Positions 37,231-45,545 of a stretch of DNA of 64,000 nucleotides are shown here, in pieces. Below the pieces are notes generated by a model. That model saw only the letters and a program-made list of their open reading frames with translations. It made no database searches and had not been told where the DNA came from. The DNA is from DASRHT01 sp035650355 (GTDB lineage Bacteria; Chloroflexota; Ktedonobacteria; Ktedonobacterales; Ktedonobacteraceae), in contig DASRHT010000081.1 of assembly GCA_035650355.1 (NCBI GenBank), positions 20,033 to 84,032 of the forward strand, written 5' to 3'. Position numbers and translations under genes: made by a program. Each line of letters starts with the position of its first letter. Within the stretch, counting starts at the first letter, position 1.

Positions 37231-37409
37231 AGGGTGTCTGATTCTCGGCATGAGTGCGTGCTCGCGCCTGCGACGCTCGTCGAGATTGGTGTGTATTGTG
37301 GAAAAATGCGCTTCGCGCATTTTTCCACAATACACACCAATCTCCTTGCGCAGCGAAGCCGCGCGAACTCCGCCACGTCAGGGCGAAAATACTCAGAATC
37401 AGACACTAT
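37231..37409. mobile_element. Palindromic MITE-like element, copy 2, with 8-bp target duplication
   Basis: A 179-base element with terminal inverted repeats AGGGTGTCTGATTCT at the left and the reverse complement of ATAGTGTCTGATTCT at the right. It is flanked by the direct repeat CTAATAAG at 37223-37230 and 37410-37417, a clear target duplication. The centre is a perfect 30-bp hairpin (37282-37311 with 37315-37344). It has no coding capacity, so it must be moved by a transposase elsewhere. Its partner copy is at 16211-16381 in inverted orientation. Confidence 0.9.
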
Positions 37410-37463
37410 CTAATAAGCACCAGACAACTGCTACATTTTTAGAGAGGAAAGAAATTAGAACGC

Positions 37464-38420
37464 ATGACAGTAAAGTATGGTTTAATCGTTCCACAGGGTT
37501 GGCGCATGGACCTGGTTGGCATCGCCGATCCGGTGGAGGCGTACGAGACGATGACGCGCGTCGCCCAGGAAGCGGAGGCGGTAGGATTTGATTCGATCTG
37601 GCTCTTTGACCATTTCCACACGGTTCCAAAGCCAACGCAAGAGGTCACGTTCGAATGCTGGACCAGCACCGCCGCCCTTGCTCGCGACACAAAACGCGTA
37701 CGCATCGGCCAGATGGTGAGCTGCAATGGGTACCGCAATCCAGCATTACTGGCGAAAATGGCAAGCACCGTGGATGTGATGAGTCATGGACGGCTCGACT
37801 TTGGCATTGGAGCTGGCTGGTACGAACACGAATATCTGGCCTATGGCTATGATTTCCCCGATGGACCCACCCGCTTGCGTCAATTGCGCGACGCGGTGCG
37901 GATCATTAAAGCGATGTGGAGCGAGGAAGAGGCCGTATTTGAAGGTAAATATCACCAGGTACGCGGTGCCATCAATCAGCCAAAGGGCGTTCAGAAGCCG
38001 CATATTCCGCTGCTCATCGGCGGCGGCGGTGAAAAAGTAACATTGAAGCTCGTGGCTCAATATGGCGATGCCTGCAACATCGGCCATCTTGATAACGAGG
38101 GATTGGCACGCAAATTCGCCATTATCAAGCAGCATTGCGAGGACGTGGGCCGCGACTACTCCACCATCTGGCGCACAGTGCTCTTCAACTGCGCCATCGC
38201 CGAAACCGATGAGGAGGCAATGGCGAAAAGTACGCCATTCCAACGCAATATTCCATCAGGCCGTATCCGCGAACAGGCGCTCATCGGCACGCCGGATGCC
38301 ATACGCAAGCGGCTGGTGGAGATTGAGCAGGCCGGTGCGCAGGAAATCATTATCTTCCTGCCCGATTCCGCAAAATTGGAAGCAGTGCGGATGTTTGCCA
38401 GAGAGTGCATCAAGCAATAA
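37464..38420 (+). CDS. LLM-class, probably F420-dependent oxidoreductase
   Basis: A luciferase-like TIM-barrel protein of 318 residues. Family features are YGLIVPQGWRMDL at the start, a WLFDHFHTVP block, VDVMSHGRLDFGIGAGWYEHEY at about residue 105 and PLLIGGGGEKVTLKLVAQYG. These match the F420-dependent subgroup in Chloroflexota and Actinobacteria rather than FMN luciferases. Substrate unknown. The ATG at 37464 has GAGAGGAAA upstream at long spacing. The MITE ends 54 bases before the gene. Confidence 0.85.
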   Translation: MTVKYGLIVPQGWRMDLVGIADPVEAYETMTRVAQEAEAVGFDSIWLFDHFHTVPKPTQEVTFECWTSTAALARDTKRVRIGQMVSCNGYRNPALLAKMASTVDVMSHGRLDFGIGAGWYEHEYLAYGYDFPDGPTRLRQLRDAVRIIKAMWSEEEAVFEGKYHQVRGAINQPKGVQKPHIPLLIGGGGEKVTLKLVAQYGDACNIGHLDNEGLARKFAIIKQHCEDVGRDYSTIWRTVLFNCAIAETDEEAMAKSTPFQRNIPSGRIREQALIGTPDAIRKRLVEIEQAGAQEIIIFLPDSAKLEAVRMFARECIKQ

Positions 38421-38494
38421 TGCCGCCCCGATAATTAGAGTAAAGCTAGATAGTGTGCAGCGGCATCCAGCAGGTGTCCGCTGCACGACTTTAG

Positions 38495-40102
38495 CTATCC
38501 CAGAGTGAGCGCATCCCCCAGATTCGAATTCCCCTCCAGGAAGTGAATCTTGCTGACTTCGTCCGCGTGCGGCCCGGTGTAACGCAGGATGTAAAGGCCG
38601 TTGCGGATATCGACGACATAGATCAGGCCATTGCTAATAATCGGATAGCTCCAGACCTGCACCTTGTTGGGTCCTCCGCCGAGCGCCGGATCTTCATTGG
38701 CAACCTGAGGCAGCGGAGTAGGAGAATACCAGCCAGCCTGCGTGGGTCGATCTGGATTGGAGATATCAATAGCCTGCAAGCCGCCAGAGTGCCAGGAAAC
38801 AAAAGCCAGATCTGGCAGCACCGTGGGATTATGCGACGAATAGCTGGTAAATTGCTCAGTTAAAGCGTCATTGGCCTGACTGGAACAGAAAGAGGGCTGA
38901 TCCTGAGCAATATTGTACTGCCCAACAATTTTCGGGTGCGCGGGATCGGTCAGCGATATCATATGGACCCAGCCCCAGGGACAGCCAAAGCTGCGATCCG
39001 TAGCGGTTCCATACACTTCGTCGGTTGTGAGCGCGAAGGGGCGACCGGGCACCTGGACGGCTGAATGACCGTTGGGACAGGTATTTGAGCATGGAGCAGG
39101 GTTGCCCCAGAGGGGACGATTAGCCGGATCGGTGAGCAGGCGCAACTGGGGATTGGCAACGTCCTTCGCGACATCGCTAGTATCAAGGACAAGGAACTCT
39201 CCCGCCTCCATCGCCAGATACGCTCGATTTCCGTCAGCAGTAACTCCCATCGAGTGAACGATCAGGTTATAGTTATAGTTGGCCGGATTGTTTGCTTGAG
39301 GGAAGCGGTTATTCCAGTTACCTTCAGCGACTTCGGTAATCGGACCACCGGTTGCTACACGGCTGATATCGGCGATAAGCAAATTCGGCACATTTGTATT
39401 GACAGACAACGTCGGCGTCGAAAGGTAGAGCAGAGCCCTGTTCGCATTATGCGGATCGGTCCAGAGAAACATTTCATGCGGCAAAAGCGGGCGACCAGCT
39501 TTCGAGGTCGGTACATAGCTCTTGATGAAACGTGGATGGACCGGATCGCTTAGATCGAAGAACTTGAGGTCAAAGGGGAAAACGGCGTCCGTACCTTGCG
39601 GACAGGCGTGCAGAACGGCGCTACAGCGAAAATTCATGACGATGAGCAATTTCTGCTGCGGCCAGACGCGCAACTCACGCGAAGTAATACCAACGTTCCC
39701 CTCAAAAGGCGGCCCAATCTCGCCCACAATGTTGGGATGAGCTGGATCGGCTGCGCTCACGATGAGTACGCCTGGATGCGGATGCGGACAGACATTACCT
39801 GGGCCACGCGAATCGCCATTGCCACAGGTACTTGAGCCATCGGTCCGGTTCCCGATATAGACATATTGCTGATAGATTGCCAGCGCAGCGTTCATACCGC
39901 GCTGATAAAGCGAACTCTGCCCCACCAAACTGAGATTCGATGCGGTCCCGGGCGTACCACCTCCTGCTCCAACCGTGCTAGTGGTTTGTGGGTTCCCTGC
40001 CAGCGAGGGTGTTCTGGGAGATATGCTGATAAACACGATGATGATAACCACCAGTACGACCAGAGCAGATGCGATCAGTATGCCCCAACGACGGCGCGTC
40101 AT
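38495..40102 (-). CDS. Membrane-anchored LVIVD-repeat beta-propeller protein
   Basis: An uncleaved N-terminal helix (residues 6-28) anchors a large extracytoplasmic domain with repeated motifs such as GVLIVSAADPAHPNIVGEI, LKFFDLSDPVHPRFI, MISLTDPAHPKIVGQY and AIDISNPDRPTQAGWY. These are LVIVD repeats of a propeller. Cys pairs in the mature part may form disulfides. It is encoded just downstream of the cupredoxin gene (97-base gap, same direction), so the two may act together outside the cell. No catalytic motif is visible. Confidence 0.82.
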   Translation of the reverse strand: MTRRRWGILIASALVVLVVIIIVFISISPRTPSLAGNPQTTSTVGAGGGTPGTASNLSLVGQSSLYQRGMNAALAIYQQYVYIGNRTDGSSTCGNGDSRGPGNVCPHPHPGVLIVSAADPAHPNIVGEIGPPFEGNVGITSRELRVWPQQKLLIVMNFRCSAVLHACPQGTDAVFPFDLKFFDLSDPVHPRFIKSYVPTSKAGRPLLPHEMFLWTDPHNANRALLYLSTPTLSVNTNVPNLLIADISRVATGGPITEVAEGNWNNRFPQANNPANYNYNLIVHSMGVTADGNRAYLAMEAGEFLVLDTSDVAKDVANPQLRLLTDPANRPLWGNPAPCSNTCPNGHSAVQVPGRPFALTTDEVYGTATDRSFGCPWGWVHMISLTDPAHPKIVGQYNIAQDQPSFCSSQANDALTEQFTSYSSHNPTVLPDLAFVSWHSGGLQAIDISNPDRPTQAGWYSPTPLPQVANEDPALGGGPNKVQVWSYPIISNGLIYVVDIRNGLYILRYTGPHADEVSKIHFLEGNSNLGDALTLG

Positions 40103-40198
40103 GGATTCCTCCCATTAAAAGTGTCAAAAGCTCAAACTTACAAACGTTCTCTAACGGACCTGGACATGGCGCGCCGTCTGGCAAAAGACGGGCCAATG

Positions 40199-40657
40199 CT
40201 ATTGCACAATGATGGTTGCAGTCATGGACGAATGAATAGCGCAATGATAGTTGTACGTCCCGGCTTTGGTGAAGGTAAAGCTAAAGCTTTGCCCGGTCGG
40301 TAAATCCCCAGAATCGAACGCGCCCTGGAGAGCCGTAACGGTATGAGTGGCGCTATCATTATTCGTCCATGTCACTTTAGTACCAACCTTCACTGTAAGA
40401 CTTGCCGGAGCAAAGGCAAAGTTCGCGATGGTGATACTATTACCGTTGGCTGCGGGAGCCGTCGTGGGAGCCGCCGTGGGCGTGGGAGTATCGGTCGGAG
40501 CCGCCGTGGGAGCGGTGGTGGCAGTGGGAGCCACTGTTGGCGTGCTGGCCGCACCGGTACTGCCTCCCCCGCATGCTGCCAGCAAAGCCAGCAAGCTCAA
40601 GGCAAGTAGAACAAAGCTGATTCTCGTCACAAGGGGTAGATGCTTCTTCTGTATCAT
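40199..40657 (-). CDS. Type 1 copper cupredoxin lipoprotein
   Basis: The lipobox LAAC follows a Leu-rich signal, and the start at 40657 has GGAG seven bases upstream. A long Thr/Pro/Ala spacer (APTATTAPTAAPTDTPTP) precedes the domain. All four copper ligands appear: His in SATHTVTA and Cys, His and Met in HCAIHSSM near the C-terminus. It should bind one copper and carry electrons or supply copper at the outer face of the membrane. It contrasts with the ligand-poor relative at 7076-7546. It lies upstream of the LVIVD propeller gene. Confidence 0.9.
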   Translation of the reverse strand: MIQKKHLPLVTRISFVLLALSLLALLAACGGGSTGAASTPTVAPTATTAPTAAPTDTPTPTAAPTTAPAANGNSITIANFAFAPASLTVKVGTKVTWTNNDSATHTVTALQGAFDSGDLPTGQSFSFTFTKAGTYNYHCAIHSSMTATIIVQ

Positions 40658-40808
40658 GATCTTTCTCCTGAAAACAACTAAGTTTGTATAAATAGTTGAA
40701 GTCCTGTATAGAGGGAAAAGGTCCCCCATCTATATAAAGAGTACGTAACCAGGTTACATATTCGTGCCTGTGCTAGCAAAGACTGGTCTTTCGCCTTCCC
40801 ACAGACTT

Positions 40809-41606
40809 TTAGATATCGGTCGAGCTCCCATGCCGTCCATGCCCGGCAGTAAAGCGACGCGCACCTTCACGGGTCTCGCCGGAGTTGATGACCTGTAGCC
40901 CGCGTCGGGTTTCATTGCGCAGAGCGTCATCGAGAGAGAGCGACCACTGTTCGTAAGATGAGAGGCGATCAGAGCGCAGGCAGAACTGAGGGAAGCGAGC
41001 AAGATCCTGCGCGAGTGCAATCGCCATAGCAAGCGCGCCACCACGCGGGGCGAGACGGTTAGCCAGCCCGATGCTCAGCGCCTCTTTCCCCGCGACGCCG
41101 CGACCGGTGAGTATCATATCCAGAGCATGGCTATGGCCGATCAGACGAGGGAGGCGAATCGTGCCGCCGTCAACCAGAGGCACTCCCCAGCGCCGACAAT
41201 AGACGCCAAAGGTGGCATTTTCAGCCGCTACCCGCAGATCGCACCAGAGCGCGAGCTCAAGACCACCTGCGACCGCATAACCTTCCACTGCCGCAATAGT
41301 CGGTTTCGAGAGCAGCATACGCGAGATCCCCAGCGGCCCATCGCCTTCTTCTGTGACCTGGAGAGTGCGGGTTTGATCTGCCACGGCAGTCAGATCAAAC
41401 CCGGAACAGAAGGTTCCATCAGCGCCGGTCAATACAGCAACGGACAGCGTCTCATCAGCATCAAAGGAGCGAAAAGCCTGAGCCAGCGCAGCAGCCGTTG
41501 GCCCATCAATGGCGTTACGCACTGCTGGCCGATTAATAGTTACAACAAAAATAGTATCGATTTTTTCGGTCAAAACAGTACTTGTGTTAGTATCATCAGA
41601 GCTCAT
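40809..41606 (-). CDS. Enoyl-CoA hydratase/isomerase family protein
   Basis: A 265-residue crotonase-fold enzyme. The oxyanion-hole blocks are GTFCSGFDLTAVAD and AAVEGYAVAGGLELALWCDL. The position of the catalytic Glu on the PEIGL-type block reads RRWGVPLVDGGTIRLPRLIG, so the first Glu is replaced and the reaction is uncertain (hydratase, isomerase or hydrolase). The start at 41606 has AAGGA upstream; the longer frame is unlikely. No beta-oxidation genes adjoin it. Confidence 0.85.
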   Translation of the reverse strand: MSSDDTNTSTVLTEKIDTIFVVTINRPAVRNAIDGPTAAALAQAFRSFDADETLSVAVLTGADGTFCSGFDLTAVADQTRTLQVTEEGDGPLGISRMLLSKPTIAAVEGYAVAGGLELALWCDLRVAAENATFGVYCRRWGVPLVDGGTIRLPRLIGHSHALDMILTGRGVAGKEALSIGLANRLAPRGGALAMAIALAQDLARFPQFCLRSDRLSSYEQWSLSLDDALRNETRRGLQVINSGETREGARRFTAGHGRHGSSTDI

Positions 41607-41879
41607 AGTAGTTCCTTTCCTTATCTCTTCAGCAGCCGAAGCGGTCTGCAAACTAATTAATACATAGACAGGCTTATGAGCACCAAAGCGCCTGCCAGGA
41701 ACATAGGGCAGGAAATTCATCGCCGCCACCGCCGTTTCACTATCAACTTCCGCCGGATAAAAGCTGCGCAGTTCAAGATAGCCGATATTGCCTTATTACG
41801 AATCACGAATAAAAATGAAAAAAAGCGATGAGAACGAGGCGGAAGATCCTCGAAAGGACCAACAGGCTCTACCTCTTTA

Positions 41880-41925
41880 CAAGCTCATAAGGGCGATGCA
41901 GGCTCTACCCTTATGAGCTTGTTTT
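41880..41925 (-). terminator. Perfect 14-bp terminator-like hairpin at the end of comM
   Basis: CAAGCTCATAAGGG (41880-41893) pairs perfectly with CCCTTATGAGCTTG (41908-41921). The T-run (TTTT) is on the right side, so it would work best for rightward transcripts, yet no rightward gene precedes it. Leftward it follows the comM stop codon closely. Confidence 0.5.
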
Positions 41926-41926
41926 G

Positions 41927-43456
41927 CTACATGATCCGTCTCGGGCGATACTGGATCGCTTCAGCAACATGATTAGCGGCGATGGCATCGCTTTCTGCCA
42001 GGTCTGCAATTGTGCGGGCGAGCTTGAGAATGCGGTGGAAGGCGCGGGCGGAGAGATGCATCTGCTGCATAGCGGCTTTCAGCAATTTTTCCGCAGAGGC
42101 ATCGACGTTGCAAAAATCGCGCACCTCGGATGGCCCCATCTCGGCATTGCAGGTCAATTTCGTCCCAGTAAAACGCTGAAGTTGGCGTTCACGGGCAGCC
42201 TGAACGCGCTCCCGAATAATAGCGGAAGTCTCCATATTGCGCTTATCGGCCAGCTTCTCATAATCAACGCGTGGAACCTCTACGTGTATATCGATCCGAT
42301 CAAGAATTGGTCCGCTGATGCGCTTATTATAACGCGCTATCGCCGTCGCCGAGCAGCTACACTCTTTTACAGGATCGCCATAATAGCCGCAGGGACAGGG
42401 ATTCATAGCCGCCACCAGCATAAAATTTGCTGGATAGGTAATAGTCCCCTGCGCCCGCGAGATGGTGACAATTTTATCCTCCAGCGGTTGACGCATGACT
42501 TCGAGTACATTCTGACCGAATTCTGGCAATTCATCAAGGAAGAGTACACCACGATGCGCAAGGCTGATCTCGCCCGGACGAGGTATGCGCCCACCTCCAA
42601 CCAGCCCGGCATGACTGATGGTATGATGCGGCGCGCGAAACGGTCGCTGGCGCACCAGTGGCACGTCGGCAGAGAGCATGCCGCTGACACTATAAATCTT
42701 GGTCACGTCCAGCGCCTCTTCAATCACCATGCGCGGCAGGATGGATGGCGTGGCGCGCGCCAGCAGCGTCTTGCCCGAGCCTGGAGGTCCGCTCATCAAA
42801 ATATTATGCCCACCGCTCGCCGCCACTTCCAGAGCGCGCTTGACATGCTCCTGCCCCCGCACGGCAGCAAAATCCTGACCATAGGTAATATCATCGGCGC
42901 TGTTGAGAATAGAAGGATCGCGCTCATAGCGTTCGATTTTGCTCTCGCCATTGAGATGGGCCACCAGTTGCCCCAGCGTTTCGACGGGATAGACCTCTAC
43001 TCCATCTACCAACGTCGCCTCCAGCGCATCTACCGCAGGAACAAAGACCGTTTTCACATGCTTCTCGCGCGCCAGCGCCACCATAGGCAAAATGCCGTTG
43101 GTATGACGCACACTGCCATCAAGCGATAACTCACCCAGGAACAGGCTTTCCTCGATCTGCTCGCCCGGATTGATCTGCTGCGAGGCCATCAATATCCCTA
43201 TGGCTATAGGAAGGTCATAGGCCGGTCCCTCTTTACGCAAATCGGCGGGCGCAAGGTTGACGGTGATATGTTTAAAGGGGAAAAGGCAACCGCTATTCTT
43301 GACCGCGGCCTTCACGCGTTCTTTGGCCTCGTTGACAGCCGCGTCAGGGAGACCGACGATCATGAATGCTGCCAAGCCATTTGAGAGATCAACCTCCACT
43401 TCGACCAGCGCACCCTCAAGACCAACAACCGCACAACTACGAACCATTGCCAACAT
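41927..43456 (-). CDS. comM: YifB/ComM-type AAA+ ATPase (Mg-chelatase-like)
   Basis: A 509-residue protein with an N-terminal ribosomal S5/Lon-like domain (MVRSCAVVGLEGALVEVEVD) and an AAA+ core. Walker A is GPPGSGKT in MSGPPGSGKTLLARATPSI. Walker B is GVLFLDELPEF, with the NPCPCGYYGD Cys block and the C-terminal RAFHRILKLARTIADL helix. Bacterial ComM/YifB is a hexameric helicase helping branch migration of natural-transformation intermediates. The start at 43456 has GGAG ten bases upstream. Its length matches the family. Confidence 0.9.
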   Translation of the reverse strand: MLAMVRSCAVVGLEGALVEVEVDLSNGLAAFMIVGLPDAAVNEAKERVKAAVKNSGCLFPFKHITVNLAPADLRKEGPAYDLPIAIGILMASQQINPGEQIEESLFLGELSLDGSVRHTNGILPMVALAREKHVKTVFVPAVDALEATLVDGVEVYPVETLGQLVAHLNGESKIERYERDPSILNSADDITYGQDFAAVRGQEHVKRALEVAASGGHNILMSGPPGSGKTLLARATPSILPRMVIEEALDVTKIYSVSGMLSADVPLVRQRPFRAPHHTISHAGLVGGGRIPRPGEISLAHRGVLFLDELPEFGQNVLEVMRQPLEDKIVTISRAQGTITYPANFMLVAAMNPCPCGYYGDPVKECSCSATAIARYNKRISGPILDRIDIHVEVPRVDYEKLADKRNMETSAIIRERVQAARERQLQRFTGTKLTCNAEMGPSEVRDFCNVDASAEKLLKAAMQQMHLSARAFHRILKLARTIADLAESDAIAANHVAEAIQYRPRRIM

Positions 43457-43623
43457 CACTACATCTCTCCTCATCAATATTCATCGGTATTATGCCGGAA
43501 AAGACAGAAAAATGCAATACTGTTGTCTATAGTACTGCTTGCTTACTCAATTGATTACCGACAATATTTGCCAATACCTCACACCGTTGAGTACTCCAGA
43601 GAAACGCAGGATCTACTCAGGTT

Positions 43624-43831
43624 TTGGATGAAAGACCACTTTTGCGAAGCCCTGTCACCCCCTTCAGGGCTTCGCCAAAGTCGCTGCACGCTCTGACTGC
43701 TCGCGCCAAAGGCGCTCACAGGGAGAGGAAGGTGCTGGCTGTGGGCACAGCCCACAGCCAGCACCTTCCTCTCCAGAACGGCTCGCTTGCGAGCCGTTCT
43801 GGATGAAAAGACCACTTTTGCGAAGCCCTGT
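43624..43831. repeat. Cluster of three perfect hairpins flanked by a direct repeat
   Basis: Two near-identical 31-32 base direct repeats (start near 43624 and 43799, containing GATGAAAGACCACTTTTGCG) bracket three palindromes. They are an 11-bp stem at about 43643-43675, a perfect 24-bp stem at about 43723-43774 (GGTGCTGGCTGTGGGC arm) with a 3-base loop, and a perfect 14-bp stem at 43773-43802. No protein is encoded. It resembles a mobile palindromic repeat and lies upstream of the aldolase gene. Confidence 0.75.
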
Positions 43832-43922
43832 GATTCCTTCCAGCTACGGTTGTTCAACGAGCGGTAGCTATGCTACAATGACTCAGAGCACCGACGACGA
43901 ACGACGATATTTGAGAGGTATT

Positions 43923-44633
43923 ATGGCACTATTTACAGAGGAGAGCCTGGATCTGCGCAGGAAACTCGCCTATGCCTGCCGCATCCTGGCCGCCAACGGT
44001 CAGAATGATGCTATCTACGGACATGTCACTCATCGCTTGCCAGGAGATGATAATTTCTGGATGAAACCAGCGGCGATGGGCCTGGATGAAATCACCCCTG
44101 AAACGCTGATCCGTATGAACCTTGACGGACAGGTGCTTGAGGGGAACTTCCCCCGTCATGTGGAATACCCGATTCATACAGAGGTTTTTCGCGCGCGGCC
44201 CGAAATCACCTGTGTCATTCACACGCACCCGCTCTACTCTATCGCTTTTGCGGCTACCGAGCAGCCTCTACGAGCACTATCGCATGAGGGATGCATGTTT
44301 ACTCCTCCCGACGTACCGCGCTTCACCCTTACTGCTAACCTAATTGTTACGCAGCAGCTCGGTGAGGCGGTTGCAACGACGCTGGGGGAGGCATCGGCAT
44401 GCTACCTTGTCAATCACGGCATCGTGGTTGCCGCTGAAACCATCGAACGAGCAGTGGTCACCGCGCTCAATCTGGAGCGGGCCAGCCAGATTCAGTTGCT
44501 AGCTTCTGCTTCCAGCCAGCACCTGCACTCCACGAACGACGAGGAATGCCTGGCAAAGCGGAAAATATATCATCCTGAAGCTATACAGAACACATGGAAC
44601 TACTACTGTCGTCTCATCGGACCTTTAAGCTAG
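43923..44633 (+). CDS. Class II aldolase/adducin family protein
   Basis: A 236-residue protein with the zinc-aldolase fold of the fuculose-phosphate aldolase family. The metal-ligand motif is VIHTHPLYSIAF (HTH) at about residue 97, with a third His in YLVNHGIVVAAE at about 160 and DAIYGHVTHRLP earlier. Substrate unknown; fungal or bacterial adducin-type aldolases act on sugar phosphates or related acids. The start at 43923 follows GAGAGG at good spacing, giving a typical length. It may be co-transcribed with the dioxygenase 81 bases downstream. Confidence 0.85.
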   Translation: MALFTEESLDLRRKLAYACRILAANGQNDAIYGHVTHRLPGDDNFWMKPAAMGLDEITPETLIRMNLDGQVLEGNFPRHVEYPIHTEVFRARPEITCVIHTHPLYSIAFAATEQPLRALSHEGCMFTPPDVPRFTLTANLIVTQQLGEAVATTLGEASACYLVNHGIVVAAETIERAVVTALNLERASQIQLLASASSQHLHSTNDEECLAKRKIYHPEAIQNTWNYYCRLIGPLS

Positions 44634-44714
44634 CAGGGCAGGAGGTAGAGGCAATCCCTCGCGGTTGCCCTGCCCACATGGATGTTCTGACATTTTTAGG
44701 AAGGACCGCAATCT

Positions 44715-45524
44715 ATGGACAGCCAGGAAAAGCTCATTAAAGCCTCGACGAAACTGATTCCCTACCTTCATGAGCTGGTGAACGAGTTCCAGATCACCGA
44801 ATCCGAACTGCGTCAGATGGTCGATTTTATGACGCAAGTCGGGCAGCAGGGTGAATTTCAACTGCTCTTCGATGTGCTGGGCATCTCGGTGCTTGTTGAT
44901 GATATCACTTATGGGCATGACGACAGCAGCACCGCGCACAACGTTGAGGGTCCCCTTTATCGTCCAGGCGCACCATTGCGCAAGCCGCCAGTGAAGCTGT
45001 GCCGTGACAACGAAGAGGGCGATATCCTTTTCCTGTCGGGGCGTGTCACCTCCGCAGAGGATGGGCGACCTCTGGCTGGCGCGCTGCTGGATGTCTGGCA
45101 GACGAACAGGTATGGCTACTACGAGAACCAGGACGAGAGCCAGCCAGAATTTAATCTCCGCGGTCGCCTCTTGACCGATGAACAAGGTCGCTATGAGTTG
45201 CGTACCATCATTCCTGGCGCTTATGAGGTGACGCGCGGCGGACCGGTGGCAGAACTGTTGCTGACTCTGGGACGGCCTGCATGGCGCCCCAGCCATATCC
45301 ATGTGAAAGTGACCTGCGACGGCTTTGCCCCTCTCACCACGATGCTCTTTCCACCAGGTGACCCCTGGCTGCAATCAGACACGATCAATGCGGTAAAGGA
45401 GTCACTGATCATGGAACTGGAAAAGCACGACAGTCTTGAAGATATGAGGGCGCGAGATCTTGACCGGCCATTTTTCACCTGTCACTACGACTTCTCGCTC
45501 AAAGCGTCCGTACCGGCGAAGTAA
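44715..45524 (+). CDS. Intradiol ring-cleavage dioxygenase (catechol 1,2-dioxygenase type)
   Basis: A 269-residue non-heme Fe(III) enzyme opening catechol-type rings between the two hydroxyl groups. An N-terminal catechol-dioxygenase helical domain is present (residues 1-60). The iron ligands are assigned to Tyr in NRYGYYENQD and Tyr in IIPGAYEV, plus two His in WRPSHIHVKV, matching the Tyr/Tyr/His/His set. The structural LDVWQTNRYG block is typical. Substrate could be catechol, hydroxyquinol or chlorocatechol. The start at 44715 is preceded by AGGAAGG. It stops 21 bases before the TIR gene. Confidence 0.88.
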   Translation: MDSQEKLIKASTKLIPYLHELVNEFQITESELRQMVDFMTQVGQQGEFQLLFDVLGISVLVDDITYGHDDSSTAHNVEGPLYRPGAPLRKPPVKLCRDNEEGDILFLSGRVTSAEDGRPLAGALLDVWQTNRYGYYENQDESQPEFNLRGRLLTDEQGRYELRTIIPGAYEVTRGGPVAELLLTLGRPAWRPSHIHVKVTCDGFAPLTTMLFPPGDPWLQSDTINAVKESLIMELEKHDSLEDMRARDLDRPFFTCHYDFSLKASVPAK

Positions 45525-45545
45525 TTGTTAGGAGAGATGTCTGGA

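Noticed and set aside
41924..43129. 401-codon rightward open frame opposite comM
   Set aside because: It lies wholly on the complement of a well-conserved ComM gene, has no recognisable domain and follows from the codon bias of the opposite strand.
44625..45374. 249-codon leftward frame opposite the dioxygenase
   Set aside because: The opposite strand encodes a dioxygenase with its full iron-ligand set; this frame has no motif or start site.
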